A stretch of 64,000 nucleotides of DNA from Cognatiyoonia koreensis. GTDB lineage: Bacteria > Pseudomonadota > Alphaproteobacteria > Rhodobacterales > Rhodobacteraceae. Shown here one piece after another: positions 52,383-61,718 of this stretch. The position numbers and the translations under genes were made by a program. The notes below the pieces were generated by a model, which worked only from the letters and a program-made list of their open reading frames with translations, ran no database searches and was not told where the DNA came from. The stretch spans positions 1,364,001 to 1,428,000 of the forward strand of contig NZ_FOIZ01000001.1 of NCBI RefSeq assembly GCF_900109295.1. The letters run 5' to 3'. Within the stretch, counting starts at the first letter, position 1; each line of letters opens with the position of its first letter.

Positions 52383-54406
52383 GTGAGCGGCCAAGGTAGA
52401 TCGACATAGGATTGCAGCATGCCTGGCGGGAAATCCCGGTTCAGTGCCCAGGCCATCGCGCAAATGAAGGCGATGCCAACGGCCGTATAGACCGCAGCAT
52501 AACCCCAGCTTTTGCCTGCGCGGATGCGGATGAACAACAACAGGAACCCGGCCAGCGCGAGGATGAAGCCGACAATGGCCGAGGCAACCAGCAGGCTTGC
52601 AAACCAAGCCAGCGTTGCCCAAAGACCGTGAACGTTGTCGGCGGCTTCCTCTGCTTCACGGTCCGCAAAGATGGCCGCGCTTTCCTCGGATCGGATCATC
52701 TGCACCACAAGCAAGGCACAGCCCACCAAGGCGATAGTTGCCACAAAAATCGGGAACACCCTGTCCATGCGGGCAAAGTCTGGAATGACGGCAGAGTTCC
52801 AGTAGGCCAGCGCGACATAGGCTGTCATTCCCAACAGGAAAACCATCGGTGCGCGCTTGCTGCCTGCAGCGACCGCGCCTTCGGCCTGGATGTTCTTGGC
52901 TTGGCGCAACCCAATCACAACCGACAGAAGTGTGATCACGATCAGCACGATGACGATGGGGCTGAAGATGTATTCAATCCCCTCTTCAAATCCGCGCCGG
53001 AAGCGGGAGGCACCAATCTGATACGCTTGGTTGGTATAGCGCTCGGCCGGTGCGGACAGCACGAAACCGATCAGGAAAGCTGGGCGCGACCAGTCAAAGC
53101 GACGCATCAGGATGCCAAGCAGGCCGATGCCAAACAATGCAACAAGGTCCCAAATTTCCTGACGGGACTGAAATGCCGCGAAGGCAATAATCATGAACAG
53201 GAACGGGGCCAGCAGCGCAAAACGAATTTCGGTCAGTTTCGCAATCCCGCCCGAGGCGGCAATGCAGATCAGCGTGCCGACGACGTTGGCCATCGCCAGA
53301 AGCCAGACGATTGCATAGGTGAAATCAAGGTTGTTCTTGAGCATGGACGGCCCGACCTCAATCGACCCGGTGCCAAGCAACGCTACAGCAGAGATAAAGA
53401 TCGCCATCGACCCGGAACCGGGGATGCCGAACAGCAGCGTTGGCACCAGCCCGCCGCCTTCCTTGGCGTTATTGGAGCTTTCCGGCCCGATCACGCCGCG
53501 CACATCGCCGGATCCGAACTGCGATTTGTCCTTGGCTGTCTGCACTGTATGGCCATAGGCGATCCAGTCCACGACCGATCCGCCAAGGCCGGGGATCACG
53601 CCCACGACAACGCCGATCAGCGAACAGCGCATCGACAGCCATTTGTTGGCCCACCAATCCTTGACGCCTTCAGCCCAGCCGCCACCCAATGGCGCGCGGT
53701 CTGAAATGGCTTTGTCACGACGCAAAAGCGCGATGATCTCGGGGATGGCAAAGATGCCAAGGCCGACGATCACCAGTTTCAGACCATCCACCAGATAAGG
53801 CATGTCATAAGTGGACATGCGCAGGGCACCCGAAGACGCGCCCTCACCGATGGTACCAACAAGGATCCCAAGACAGGCGGCGACAAGCCCTTTCAGCGCA
53901 ACACGTCCGGCAAGGATACCTACCATCGACAGGCCGAAGATCGTGATCATCAGCAGCTCGGGCGTTTGGAAAAGCAGCACGATAGGACGTGCGGCAAGAA
54001 TAAAAACAGTGAGAAAGGCTGCACCGACAAGCCCACCAAAAAGGGACGAGGCGAAGGCAGCAGACAGCGCACGCGCCGCCTGCCCTTTCTTGGCCATGGG
54101 GAAACCGTCCAAGACCGTGGCTTGCGACGCCGATGACCCCGGTATCCCCATCAAAACCGATGCGAAGGTGTCAGACGTCGGCACCACCGCCACCATGCCG
54201 ATCATCAGGGCCAGCCCGGTAACAGGCTCCATCCCGAACATGAAAGGCAACAAGAGCGACAGACCAGCGATGCCACCAAGTCCCGGAAAGACCCCAATGC
54301 ACAGGCCCATCACGACGCCCAACACCAGAAAGCCAAGGACGTGGGGCTGCAAGATCATCGCAAAAGCGTCATTTAACGCAGGCAATGCCGTCGCAAAGAC
54401 CTCCAT
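52379..54406 (-). CDS. tctA: Tripartite tricarboxylate transporter permease, TctA-TctB fusion
   Basis: A 675-residue protein. Residues 1 to about 505 form the large TctA subunit with about twelve helices (GVFPGLGGIAGLSLLLPFMF, VIPGLGGSVVDWIAYGHTVQ and GPESSNNAKEGGGLVPTLLF). The last 170 residues match a small TctB subunit with four helices (MVFLLGMTAYVALAYWNSAV and later LWATLAWFASLLVASAIVGF). Normally tctB is a separate gene of about 150 codons. It takes up a tricarboxylate captured by TctC. The TctC gene and a terminator-like hairpin are upstream. Confidence 0.92.
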   Translation of the reverse strand: MEVFATALPALNDAFAMILQPHVLGFLVLGVVMGLCIGVFPGLGGIAGLSLLLPFMFGMEPVTGLALMIGMVAVVPTSDTFASVLMGIPGSSASQATVLDGFPMAKKGQAARALSAAFASSLFGGLVGAAFLTVFILAARPIVLLFQTPELLMITIFGLSMVGILAGRVALKGLVAACLGILVGTIGEGASSGALRMSTYDMPYLVDGLKLVIVGLGIFAIPEIIALLRRDKAISDRAPLGGGWAEGVKDWWANKWLSMRCSLIGVVVGVIPGLGGSVVDWIAYGHTVQTAKDKSQFGSGDVRGVIGPESSNNAKEGGGLVPTLLFGIPGSGSMAIFISAVALLGTGSIEVGPSMLKNNLDFTYAIVWLLAMANVVGTLICIAASGGIAKLTEIRFALLAPFLFMIIAFAAFQSRQEIWDLVALFGIGLLGILMRRFDWSRPAFLIGFVLSAPAERYTNQAYQIGASRFRRGFEEGIEYIFSPIVIVLIVITLLSVVIGLRQAKNIQAEGAVAAGSKRAPMVFLLGMTAYVALAYWNSAVIPDFARMDRVFPIFVATIALVGCALLVVQMIRSEESAAIFADREAEEAADNVHGLWATLAWFASLLVASAIVGFILALAGFLLLFIRIRAGKSWGYAAVYTAVGIAFICAMAWALNRDFPPGMLQSYVDLPWPLT

Positions 54407-54435
54407 GGCGGGTCCCTCATTCTAGATAATTAAGG

Positions 54436-54467
54436 AAAAACCCCACCCATGACATGCATGGATGGGG
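54436..54467 (-). terminator. Attenuator between tctC and the tctA/B fusion
   Basis: On the minus strand CCCCATCCATG, loop CATGT, CATGGGTGGGG form an 11-bp stem with one G-T wobble, followed by TTTTT. It lies just after tctC and before tctA. Partial termination here would keep TctC at a higher level than the membrane subunits. Confidence 0.8.
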
Positions 54468-54477
54468 TGAAGTGTGG

Positions 54478-55569
54478 TTACTGAAGAACGACGCCGTAAC
54501 GTTCGCTCAGCCAGTTGATCACGAAGTCTTTGGCTTCCTGTGGCACGTCCGTGGCACTGGCCATTGCGGTTCTGGCCGCGTCACCTGTCAGCTGTGGATA
54601 GACCCCAAGGCGGGCTTCGCTGATTTCAGCGAAATCATCGCGTTCCTGAATGGCGGCAAAGGCCTCGGTAAAGGTTGCAATGGCGTTGTCAGGTGCACCT
54701 GCGGGCAAGAACACCATTTTCTGTGCCGGGAAACCCGCAACAAAGAAGGCTTTCCATGCATCCCACTGCTCGCCGGATGTTTCACAGCCGTCTGTTGCTT
54801 CACAGACTTCCTTGAAGGTTGGCATGTCAGGGAACGTCGGGTCGCGGACAATGTTGCCGTCGCCGTCCAAGGCCCCGAACGAGAACCACGGCACAGCTGT
54901 GCCAGCCTCAACAAGCGGTGTCACACCAGACAGATAGGACGACGAAGTCTGATAGTCGATGTTGGCCTCACCCCGTTCAAACATCAGGCGGCCATCACCA
55001 CGGCCTTCGATCCCAAAGACAGGCTCTACCTGCAGACCCAGCATTTCCCAGGCCAGCAGCGGCACAAGGTCAAGGCGTGTGGCTCCTTGGGAGCCATAGA
55101 TGAAGTCTTCGCCCGCAAGCGGGGTCGCATCGCCGCCTTCGCCCAGCTGACCAGCAAGATCAGCAGGCAGATATGCAACGCCGCCCGTGCCAGAGGCCAG
55201 AACCACGTTCCAATCGCTATATTCATAGCGCACGCGTGGATCGCTTAGCAGATAAGGAAACTGTGTAGACCCGGACGAGCCAAAAATCGTGGTCCCATCT
55301 TCATAAGTCATTTCCTGAAACGCGTTGGCCCCTTTGGTTGACCCTGCACCGGGGTTGAACGTGACAACAACAGTCGGGTTGCCGGGCAGCGCTTCGGACA
55401 GCAATGGCGCATAGAAGTTCGCCCATTTTGCCGAACCGCCGGTTTCAGAAAATGGGATGATCCATTCGACAGTCTTGCCGGTCAAATCAATCTGGTGTCC
55501 GTCAGCTGCGGCTTGCGTTGCCACCAATGCGGATGTGAGCGCAAGCGCGCCCAGCGTTTTCTTAAGCAT
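54478..55569 (-). CDS. tctC: TctC-type periplasmic tricarboxylate-binding protein
   Basis: A 363-residue solute-binding protein with a Sec signal peptide (MLKKTLGALALTSALVATQA|AADG). The Bug/TctC-family beginning GKTVEWIIPFSETGGSAKWA and the following NPGAGSTKGANAF fit, although the family's usual PGG motif is altered to SETGG. It binds its ligand in the periplasm and delivers it to TctA/B. I chose ATG 55569 after GGGAGG. A two-component system is divergent. Confidence 0.9.
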   Translation of the reverse strand: MLKKTLGALALTSALVATQAAADGHQIDLTGKTVEWIIPFSETGGSAKWANFYAPLLSEALPGNPTVVVTFNPGAGSTKGANAFQEMTYEDGTTIFGSSGSTQFPYLLSDPRVRYEYSDWNVVLASGTGGVAYLPADLAGQLGEGGDATPLAGEDFIYGSQGATRLDLVPLLAWEMLGLQVEPVFGIEGRGDGRLMFERGEANIDYQTSSSYLSGVTPLVEAGTAVPWFSFGALDGDGNIVRDPTFPDMPTFKEVCEATDGCETSGEQWDAWKAFFVAGFPAQKMVFLPAGAPDNAIATFTEAFAAIQERDDFAEISEARLGVYPQLTGDAARTAMASATDVPQEAKDFVINWLSERYGVVLQ

Positions 55570-55707
55570 ATGTTTTCCTCCCAGAAGGACCTGCACGGCC
55601 CTGAAAATAGAATCACAAAGCCCCCTCAAGGCTTCTTGATGCGCAGACTGTGCAGTGTCATCCTTGCGTGAACCTTGCATCCCGCGTTTTTCTTGAAAGG
55701 GTACGTC

Positions 55708-56376
55708 GTGCACATTGTTGTCGTGGAAGACAATATCTCGGTTGCTAAGGGAATTCGCTATTACCTGCAGGACATCGGCCATGCCGTTGATGTGCTGGAC
55801 GATGGGGCCGATGCCGATGCCTTCTTGCGTCAGGATGAAGCCGATCTGATTGTGTTGGATATCAACCTGCCGACAATGGACGGGCTATGCGTTCTGCGCG
55901 AAATGCGCGCGCGCAACGACAATAGACCGGTCCTGTTACTGACCGCCCGCGCTGAAACCGAAGACAAGATCACCGGCCTTGATGCAGGGGCCGATGACTA
56001 CCTCAGCAAACCTTTCGAGATGGCAGAATTCGGTGCCCGCATCCGCGCCCTGTCGCGCCGGGTGGGCGAACGCCCGATGAAGGTTGCCACGATTGGCCCC
56101 CTGCGATTTGATAAAACCGCACGAATGGTTGCAGGTCCGGATGGGCCTTTGAATATCCCCCGTCGCGAGGTCGCGCTGTTCGAACGGCTGTTGTCAGCGG
56201 ATGGCCGTATCGTTTCAAAGCAGGTGCTGCTTGACAGCCTCTATGGCACCGGCGCGGATGTCGATGAACCGGTGGTCGAGGTTTACGTATCGCGATTACG
56301 CAAACGCTTGCGCCCCTTTGGTGTGCAGATCGTTGTCAAACGCGGGTTGGGATATCTGATGCGGATGACTCCATGA
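55708..56376 (+). CDS. tctD: TctD-like response regulator
   Basis: A 222-residue OmpR-family regulator. The receiver domain has the phosphoacceptor D51 (LIVLDINLPTMDG), acidic pocket E7-D8, Thr in LLLTARAET and Lys in YLSKPFE. The C-terminal winged helix reads NIPRREVALFERLLSADGRI and VYVSRLRKRL. I chose GTG 55708, at the start of VHIVVVEDN. It is coupled to tctE by ATGA and divergent from tctC, so it should activate the transporter when its ligand is present. Confidence 0.92.
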   Translation: MHIVVVEDNISVAKGIRYYLQDIGHAVDVLDDGADADAFLRQDEADLIVLDINLPTMDGLCVLREMRARNDNRPVLLLTARAETEDKITGLDAGADDYLSKPFEMAEFGARIRALSRRVGERPMKVATIGPLRFDKTARMVAGPDGPLNIPRREVALFERLLSADGRIVSKQVLLDSLYGTGADVDEPVVEVYVSRLRKRLRPFGVQIVVKRGLGYLMRMTP

Positions 56377-57743
56377 ACAACAGCCTGTCCCTGCGCGGAC
56401 GACTGACCCTTGTGATCCTGCTCCCCTTGATCCTGATCGCGACGATCATCGGCGCATGGGCCTATTTCGACGCTCAGAAAACAGCGGCCGAACGTTTTGA
56501 TCGTTCGCTGCTGTCGACCACCCTTGCGATCTCGCGCGATACTGCGGTTTCAGGCGGCGATGCACTCAGCGAGGAAACCCGTGACCTTTTGCGCGACACG
56601 TCTGGCGGCGCCGTCTTCTACCATGTCTATGCCCCTGATGGCGTGTTTGTGACGGGCTATGCCACCCCGCCCGTGCCACCAGAGCAGGTTCCGGTGGATG
56701 CAACGCAAACCTATTACGATGCCGTTTATCAAGGTGCCCCCGTACGCGCCCTGCGCTTTGCGCAAAGCACGTCGATTGACGGTCTGACGGGGCTGTTCAC
56801 CTTTACAGTCTGGCAAAACACGGCTGTGCGGGACGGGTTCGTGCGCACCCGAACGGGGCCGGTATTTCTGATCATCGCGTCAATGATCGGTGCGCTTGCC
56901 ATCATCGTCTGGTTTGGCGTGGGCCGTGGCCTTGCCCCCTTGATTGATCTGGAAGACGCCATCGCGCGCCGCTCGGTGACGGACCTGTCGCCGATTAAGC
57001 GGCGCATTCCGCAAGAGGTGACAGGCATTGTCGGCCGCTTCAATGATCTAGTGGACGAACTTTCGCGCGCGCTGGAAGCCAAGAACGCCTTTATTTCGGA
57101 CGCGGCACACCAGCTGCGCAATCCAATCGCCGGGGTGCTCAGCCTTGCGGAGTCTGTTTCAAACGCCAAATCGCTGGATGACGCACACGCCCGTGCGGCT
57201 GACCTGCAAGAGGCCGCACGCGACGCTGGGCAGTTAGCCAATAACCTGCTGACCCTCGATCGCGCGCAAGCCAGTCCGATACCCGGTACCGATACGCCTT
57301 TCGATCCGCGCGATATCCTGCTGGATATATCCCACAGAAGCGCGGCCCGCGCTGTCGAAGCAGGCATCGCTTTGCACACTGATCTGGCCACCGCTCCTGT
57401 CCAGTTGCGTGGCGATCCGGTAATGTTTGAACAGGCCGTCCTGAATATCATCAATAACGCCATTGTTCATGGTGGCCCGAAATTATCTCAAGTCCTGCTG
57501 ACCTCGCGTATTGAGGACACCATGTTGGTGGTGATCGTCAGCGATGACGGGAAAGGCATTGCAGAGGCCGATTTCGACCGCGCCCGAAGCCGCTTTAGCC
57601 AGGTCGGCCCCAGTGCTGGGTCCGGGTTGGGCCTGCCGATCGCCGCCGCAGTGGTCGACTCCTTCAACGGGGAAATCGAATTGGCGCGGGAAGGCCACCG
57701 CTTTCAGGTCACGCTCAGCTTTCCAGTTCAACGCGAACTCTAG
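56373..57743 (+). CDS. tctE: TctE-like sensor histidine kinase
   Basis: A 456-residue membrane kinase. Two membrane helices (about residues 12-29 and 165-185) bracket a periplasmic sensor domain. The phosphoacceptor is H246 in DAAHQLRNPIAGVLSL; the ATP-binding region has the N box NIINNAIVHGG, a G1 box SDDGKGI and a G2 SGLGLPIA. It pairs with TctD and probably senses an external tricarboxylate. Its end overlaps the convergent LysR gene by 4 bp. Confidence 0.93.
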   Translation: MNNSLSLRGRLTLVILLPLILIATIIGAWAYFDAQKTAAERFDRSLLSTTLAISRDTAVSGGDALSEETRDLLRDTSGGAVFYHVYAPDGVFVTGYATPPVPPEQVPVDATQTYYDAVYQGAPVRALRFAQSTSIDGLTGLFTFTVWQNTAVRDGFVRTRTGPVFLIIASMIGALAIIVWFGVGRGLAPLIDLEDAIARRSVTDLSPIKRRIPQEVTGIVGRFNDLVDELSRALEAKNAFISDAAHQLRNPIAGVLSLAESVSNAKSLDDAHARAADLQEAARDAGQLANNLLTLDRAQASPIPGTDTPFDPRDILLDISHRSAARAVEAGIALHTDLATAPVQLRGDPVMFEQAVLNIINNAIVHGGPKLSQVLLTSRIEDTMLVVIVSDDGKGIAEADFDRARSRFSQVGPSAGSGLGLPIAAAVVDSFNGEIELAREGHRFQVTLSFPVQREL

Positions 57744-58654
57744 ATCGCCAGCGACTTCAACACCTGCCAGACGCGATCCACCGTGGGATCATTGGCATCG
57801 GACTGCAAACGCAATGCATGAAAGTCGGAAACGATCACGTCGTTCAGCGGGGCCAATGCAACCAGTTGCCCGTCCTTCACCCATGGGGCGGCGTAGTGAT
57901 CTGGCAAAAGCCCCACATGGCTACCCGACAGCGCCAGATAGGCGGTCAACTCGATGGTATCTTGCGCAACCCCTTCCGAATGATCCAGAAGCATTGGTTC
58001 AAGATCATCATCTATCGGATTGAACACAAAGCTGTGGGCTGAAATTTCGGAAGCGGCGAGAGTGGATTTCAAAATCTCAGGATCGGACATCCCGGCGCAA
58101 GCGTGATCGGGGCTGCAATAAAGACTGCTGACTTCACGATAAAGCGGAAAGGCTTCGGCTTCGTTTGGGATACGCTCATTCCCCGCAATCCCGACGATTG
58201 CGATATCAAGCCGATGGGCACGAAGCTCTTCAAGGCAGGCCAAAAAGTCAAAGATCCCGATGTTGATCTTCAAGTCGGGCATATCGGCACGAAGTTCCCG
58301 CAGAACCCCGATCAGCGGGTTGTTCGGGTCGGTGACCGTTGAATCAACCACCCCGATGCGGATTTGCTGCGTGGCAGGCACCCCTATCGCGTTCAGCCGG
58401 GCCGCAGCCGCATCAATCTGATCCAAAAGCGTGGTGACTTCTTCCAAGACCTGTTCGCCCGCACCAGTCAGCGCAAAGCCCTTTGGCCCCCGGTCGCACA
58501 AACGCAGCCCCAGCCGATCTTCCAGCTTGGCAATCTGCGCGCTGATCGCGGGCTGGGAAATACCCAGCACACCTTGCGCTTTGCCAAAACCACCCGCCTC
58601 GGCCACCGCCTGAAAGACGCGCAGTAGGCGCAGATCAATGTCCGAAAGTTTCAC
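57740..58654 (-). CDS. LysR-family transcriptional regulator
   Basis: A 304-residue LysR regulator with the N-terminal HTH DLRLLRVFQAVAEAGGFGKA and SQPAISAQIAKLEDRLGLRL, then a periplasmic-binding-like effector domain. I chose GTG 58654 (VKLSDIDLRLL), since the extra upstream residues of the longer frame have no family match. It is divergent from the ABC importer operon, and a perfect palindrome at 58713-58732 in between is a likely binding site. Confidence 0.93.
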   Translation of the reverse strand: MKLSDIDLRLLRVFQAVAEAGGFGKAQGVLGISQPAISAQIAKLEDRLGLRLCDRGPKGFALTGAGEQVLEEVTTLLDQIDAAAARLNAIGVPATQQIRIGVVDSTVTDPNNPLIGVLRELRADMPDLKINIGIFDFLACLEELRAHRLDIAIVGIAGNERIPNEAEAFPLYREVSSLYCSPDHACAGMSDPEILKSTLAASEISAHSFVFNPIDDDLEPMLLDHSEGVAQDTIELTAYLALSGSHVGLLPDHYAAPWVKDGQLVALAPLNDVIVSDFHALRLQSDANDPTVDRVWQVLKSLAI

Positions 58655-58712
58655 AGCCGTTCGTCCCCGTTGTTCTTTCCTATAAAGGCAGCGCGGGCAT
58701 AGCATGTCGACA

Positions 58713-58732
58713 GGGTTATGCAGTCATAACCC
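58713..58732. promoter_or_regulatory. Perfect 8-4-8 palindrome, LysR operator candidate
   Basis: GGGTTATGCAGTCATAACCC is a perfect inverted repeat and includes T-N11-A spacing typical of LysR boxes. It lies 59 bp from the LysR start and 75 bp from the solute-binding-protein start, between divergent genes. Confidence 0.7.
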
Positions 58733-58806
58733 ATTCTGTATGGTTTCGCCGCATTGGCGGTCCTAGCATTTCACCAAGTCGCAAAAAAACCAACGGGAGA
58801 ACATCC

Positions 58807-59856
58807 ATGGGGACGAAGACCACATTATCCACCACCGCCGGCATCATATTGGGCCTGACAAGTTCGGCTTGGGCCGAAGAACTGACTGTCAGCGCTTGGG
58901 GCGGTTTTTTTGAAGAAACACTCGCCGCCGAGATTTATCCGCTCTTCACCGCCGAAACCGGGATCGAGGTAAAATCGATTGCTCAGCCTGAAGATTCCAC
59001 CTGGATGACCCAATTGATGGCCGCCGCCCGCGCCAAGCAGGCGCCCGCCGATTTATCGCTGGTCGTGGATGAGGTTTTGTTCCGTGGCAATGAAGTTGGC
59101 CTCTGGGCCGAGCTTTCACCTGCAAACATGCCAAGCACCGAAGGTCTGTCAGACGGCTACGTAAAGCTGAACTATGCGGGCAATGCCTATGCTGTGGGGG
59201 CGCTCGCCTTTTACACGACCTTTGTGACCAACACCAACTACGCTCCCGACGCGCCAGAAAGCTGGGCCGAGCTTTGGGAACCAAAGTGGGATGGCAAGCT
59301 GGGCATCGTGACGACACCCAATTCAGGCCTGTTGGAAGTGACCGCAACGACATTTTTTGACGGCGTAGAAATCCTCGAGACACGCGAAGGCATCGAACAG
59401 GTGATCGCCAAGATCGGCGAACTCAAGCCTCAGGTCAGCCTGTGGTATCGCGATGAGGGACAGTTCCAGCAGTCGCTTGAAAGCGGAGAGCTGAACGCAG
59501 GCCTCTACTATCATGACGTGACCATGCTTTCGATCTGGGATGGTCTGCCCGTCGCATCGACATTTCCCAAGGAAGGCGGGATCGTTTCGGACGCGTATTG
59601 GGTCGTGCCGCGCGACTCTGAAAATATCGCTGCCGCCGAGAAGTTCCTTGATTTCATGAGCCGCCCGGAAACGCAGGCCCTGATGTCGCGCACGATGGGC
59701 ACTTTCCCGGTTGTGCCACGTGAAAGCACAGACCTGACGGACGAAGAATTTGCCGCCGTGGGCAGCGACATCACCCCGATCCGTGTGCAGACCCACATTC
59801 ACCTGCGCGAAGGTGACTGGCTGGAAACCAAGTATCAGGAAATGATCGCGCAATAA
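58807..59856 (+). CDS. ABC transporter solute-binding protein (PotD-like)
   Basis: A 349-residue periplasmic protein with a Sec signal peptide (ending SSAWA|EE). It has the spermidine/putrescine-type layout: LTVSAWGGFFEETLAAEIYP, then VGALAFYTTFVTNTNYAP and the C-terminal SDAYWVVPRDSENIAAAEKF. It binds an organic cation or related compound and hands it to the two permeases. The true ligand is unknown. It is the first gene of the plus-strand importer operon. Confidence 0.92.
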   Translation: MGTKTTLSTTAGIILGLTSSAWAEELTVSAWGGFFEETLAAEIYPLFTAETGIEVKSIAQPEDSTWMTQLMAAARAKQAPADLSLVVDEVLFRGNEVGLWAELSPANMPSTEGLSDGYVKLNYAGNAYAVGALAFYTTFVTNTNYAPDAPESWAELWEPKWDGKLGIVTTPNSGLLEVTATTFFDGVEILETREGIEQVIAKIGELKPQVSLWYRDEGQFQQSLESGELNAGLYYHDVTMLSIWDGLPVASTFPKEGGIVSDAYWVVPRDSENIAAAEKFLDFMSRPETQALMSRTMGTFPVVPRESTDLTDEEFAAVGSDITPIRVQTHIHLREGDWLETKYQEMIAQ

Positions 59857-59910
59857 CAATCATCGCGGCGGGGCGTTCGCGCCCTGCCGCAACTTCCACA
59901 GGGGCAAACC

Positions 59911-60876
59911 ATGGCTGCATTGACCATCACCAATCTGCGAAAGTCCTTCGGCACGTTTGAAGCGCTGAAAGACATTTCCATTGCGGTTGAGGATGGTGAA
60001 TTCATCTGTCTGCTTGGCGGCTCCGGCTGTGGCAAGACGACCCTTTTGCGCCTGATCGCAGGGCTTGAGATCCATGATGAAGGCGATATCCGTTTGGGCG
60101 GCAAGGACCTGACCCAAGTCCCCTGCCACAAGCGCAATATCGGCATGGTCTTTCAGTCCCTCGCCCTGTTTCCGCATCTGAATGTCGGGGCCAATGTGGC
60201 CTATGGGATGCGCCTGCGCGGCACTTCGGCCGATGCTGCAGCGACTGAAGTTGATCGCCTGCTCGACATGGTTGGCTTGGCTGGATTGGCGGATCGCGCG
60301 ATCACCGCCCTGTCCGGCGGGCAGCGCCAGCGCGTTGCCATTGCACGCGCCTTGGCGCTGAAACCGGCAGTATTCCTGATGGACGAACCGTTCTCAGCCC
60401 TTGATGCGGGCCTGCGCGACCAGATGCAGAAAGAGGTGAAAAGCATCCAACGTGAATTTGGCGTGACAACAGTTTTCGTGACGCATGATCAACGCGAAGC
60501 AATGGCATTGGCCGACCGCATCGTGGTGATGAACGGCGGAAAGATCGAACAGGCGGCAAGCCCGGAAGACCTCTATTCGCGCCCCGCAACGCGCTTTGTG
60601 GCGGAATTTATCGGCATCAATAATATCATCGCCCGTGACGGCCAGCCCCCGATTGCGGTGCGCCCCGAAGCGATCTCTCTTGCGGCCACTGGCACTGGGC
60701 CGCAGGGACAGATCATTCGCCAGCGCCGCCTTGGTGCCTTGTTGGAACGTGAAATCCGGATCGGCGACCAGACGCTCCACCAAAGCGAAATCGCCGGATC
60801 CGGTGGTAGTTTTGATGATGGGGCCAGAGTGACTTTATCCTGGGACACCGCCAAAGCATGGGCCCTGCCCGCATGA
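59911..60876 (+). CDS. ABC transporter ATP-binding protein (PotA-like)
   Basis: A 321-residue ATPase. Walker A GGSGCGKTT, signature LSGGQRQR, Walker B FLMDEPFSALD, and H-loop VTHDQREA are intact. The C-terminal OB-like TOBE domain (IAVRPEAISLAATG) marks the CUT1/PotA type. It energises the importer. Its stop overlaps the next gene by ATGA. Confidence 0.94.
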   Translation: MAALTITNLRKSFGTFEALKDISIAVEDGEFICLLGGSGCGKTTLLRLIAGLEIHDEGDIRLGGKDLTQVPCHKRNIGMVFQSLALFPHLNVGANVAYGMRLRGTSADAAATEVDRLLDMVGLAGLADRAITALSGGQRQRVAIARALALKPAVFLMDEPFSALDAGLRDQMQKEVKSIQREFGVTTVFVTHDQREAMALADRIVVMNGGKIEQAASPEDLYSRPATRFVAEFIGINNIIARDGQPPIAVRPEAISLAATGTGPQGQIIRQRRLGALLEREIRIGDQTLHQSEIAGSGGSFDDGARVTLSWDTAKAWALPA

Positions 60877-61718
60877 TACGCCCGCCGTCATATGGACCAC
60901 GTCTGATCGGCGGGCTGGCTTTTGGCGTCATGGCGGTGTTCTTTTTGATCCCGCTGATCTTCATGATCATCGTCAGCTTTTATCAGCCCGACCCAATGGG
61001 GTTCTACAAAGTCGATTTTGTTTGGGAAAACTACGGAAAGTTCTTTTCCAGCTTCTACTACACCGTTTCGTTCCGCTCGCTCTATTCATCTGCCCTCGGC
61101 GCGGTGCTCGTCGTCGCGCTTGCATTCCCGTTGGTGCTGTTCGTCACGGACCTGACCCGGCGCTGGCAGTTGTTCTGGATCATCTTGCTCTTGTCCTTGA
61201 TGTGCTTAAGCGAAGTGATTATCGGGTTCGCCTGGCTGATCCTGATGTCTGAAAGCGCTGGTGTTCCGCGGCTTCTGGAATGGTCTGGGCTTTGGGCAAA
61301 TCCGCGATCCCTGTCTCCCAGCTTTGGGGCGATGATGATCGGCCTTGTTTTCCTTGGCTTTTCAATTGTTGCGCTGATCCTCTACCCGTCCATCGCACGG
61401 CGCGACCGCAGCATTGAAGAGGCCGCAGTGACCCTTGGCACTCCGCCATCGCTGGTATTTTTCAAGGTACTGCTGCCCACCTTCCGCACCAGCCTCGTGT
61501 CGGTCACGCTGACCATGTTTGTGTACCTTTTGGGCGTCTTTGTCATGCCAACCATGCTGGGCCGCCCCCAGGATTGGACGATGACGGTCATCATCAGTGA
61601 CAAAGCGCTCGGCGATGCGAACCTGCCGTTGGGGGCGGCACTGGCGGTCGTTATGCTGATTGTGACGATCATCGTCCTCATCGCTTCCGCCCTGCTGACG
61701 CGCGGGCGCAAAACATGA
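60873..61718 (+). CDS. ABC transporter permease (PotB-like)
   Basis: A 281-residue inner-membrane permease with six helices. The EAA loop reads EEAAVTLGTPPSLVFFKVLL, where the ATPase docks. I chose ATG 60873 (MIRPPSYGPRLIGG), which overlaps the ATPase gene by ATGA. It pairs with the next permease to form the channel of the importer. Confidence 0.92.
   Translation: MIRPPSYGPRLIGGLAFGVMAVFFLIPLIFMIIVSFYQPDPMGFYKVDFVWENYGKFFSSFYYTVSFRSLYSSALGAVLVVALAFPLVLFVTDLTRRWQLFWIILLLSLMCLSEVIIGFAWLILMSESAGVPRLLEWSGLWANPRSLSPSFGAMMIGLVFLGFSIVALILYPSIARRDRSIEEAAVTLGTPPSLVFFKVLLPTFRTSLVSVTLTMFVYLLGVFVMPTMLGRPQDWTMTVIISDKALGDANLPLGAALAVVMLIVTIIVLIASALLTRGRKT

Noticed and set aside
52412..53704. 430-codon plus-strand frame opposite the tctA/B gene
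   Set aside because: The translation is His/Gln/Asp-rich without any domain, as expected for the antisense of a membrane protein gene.
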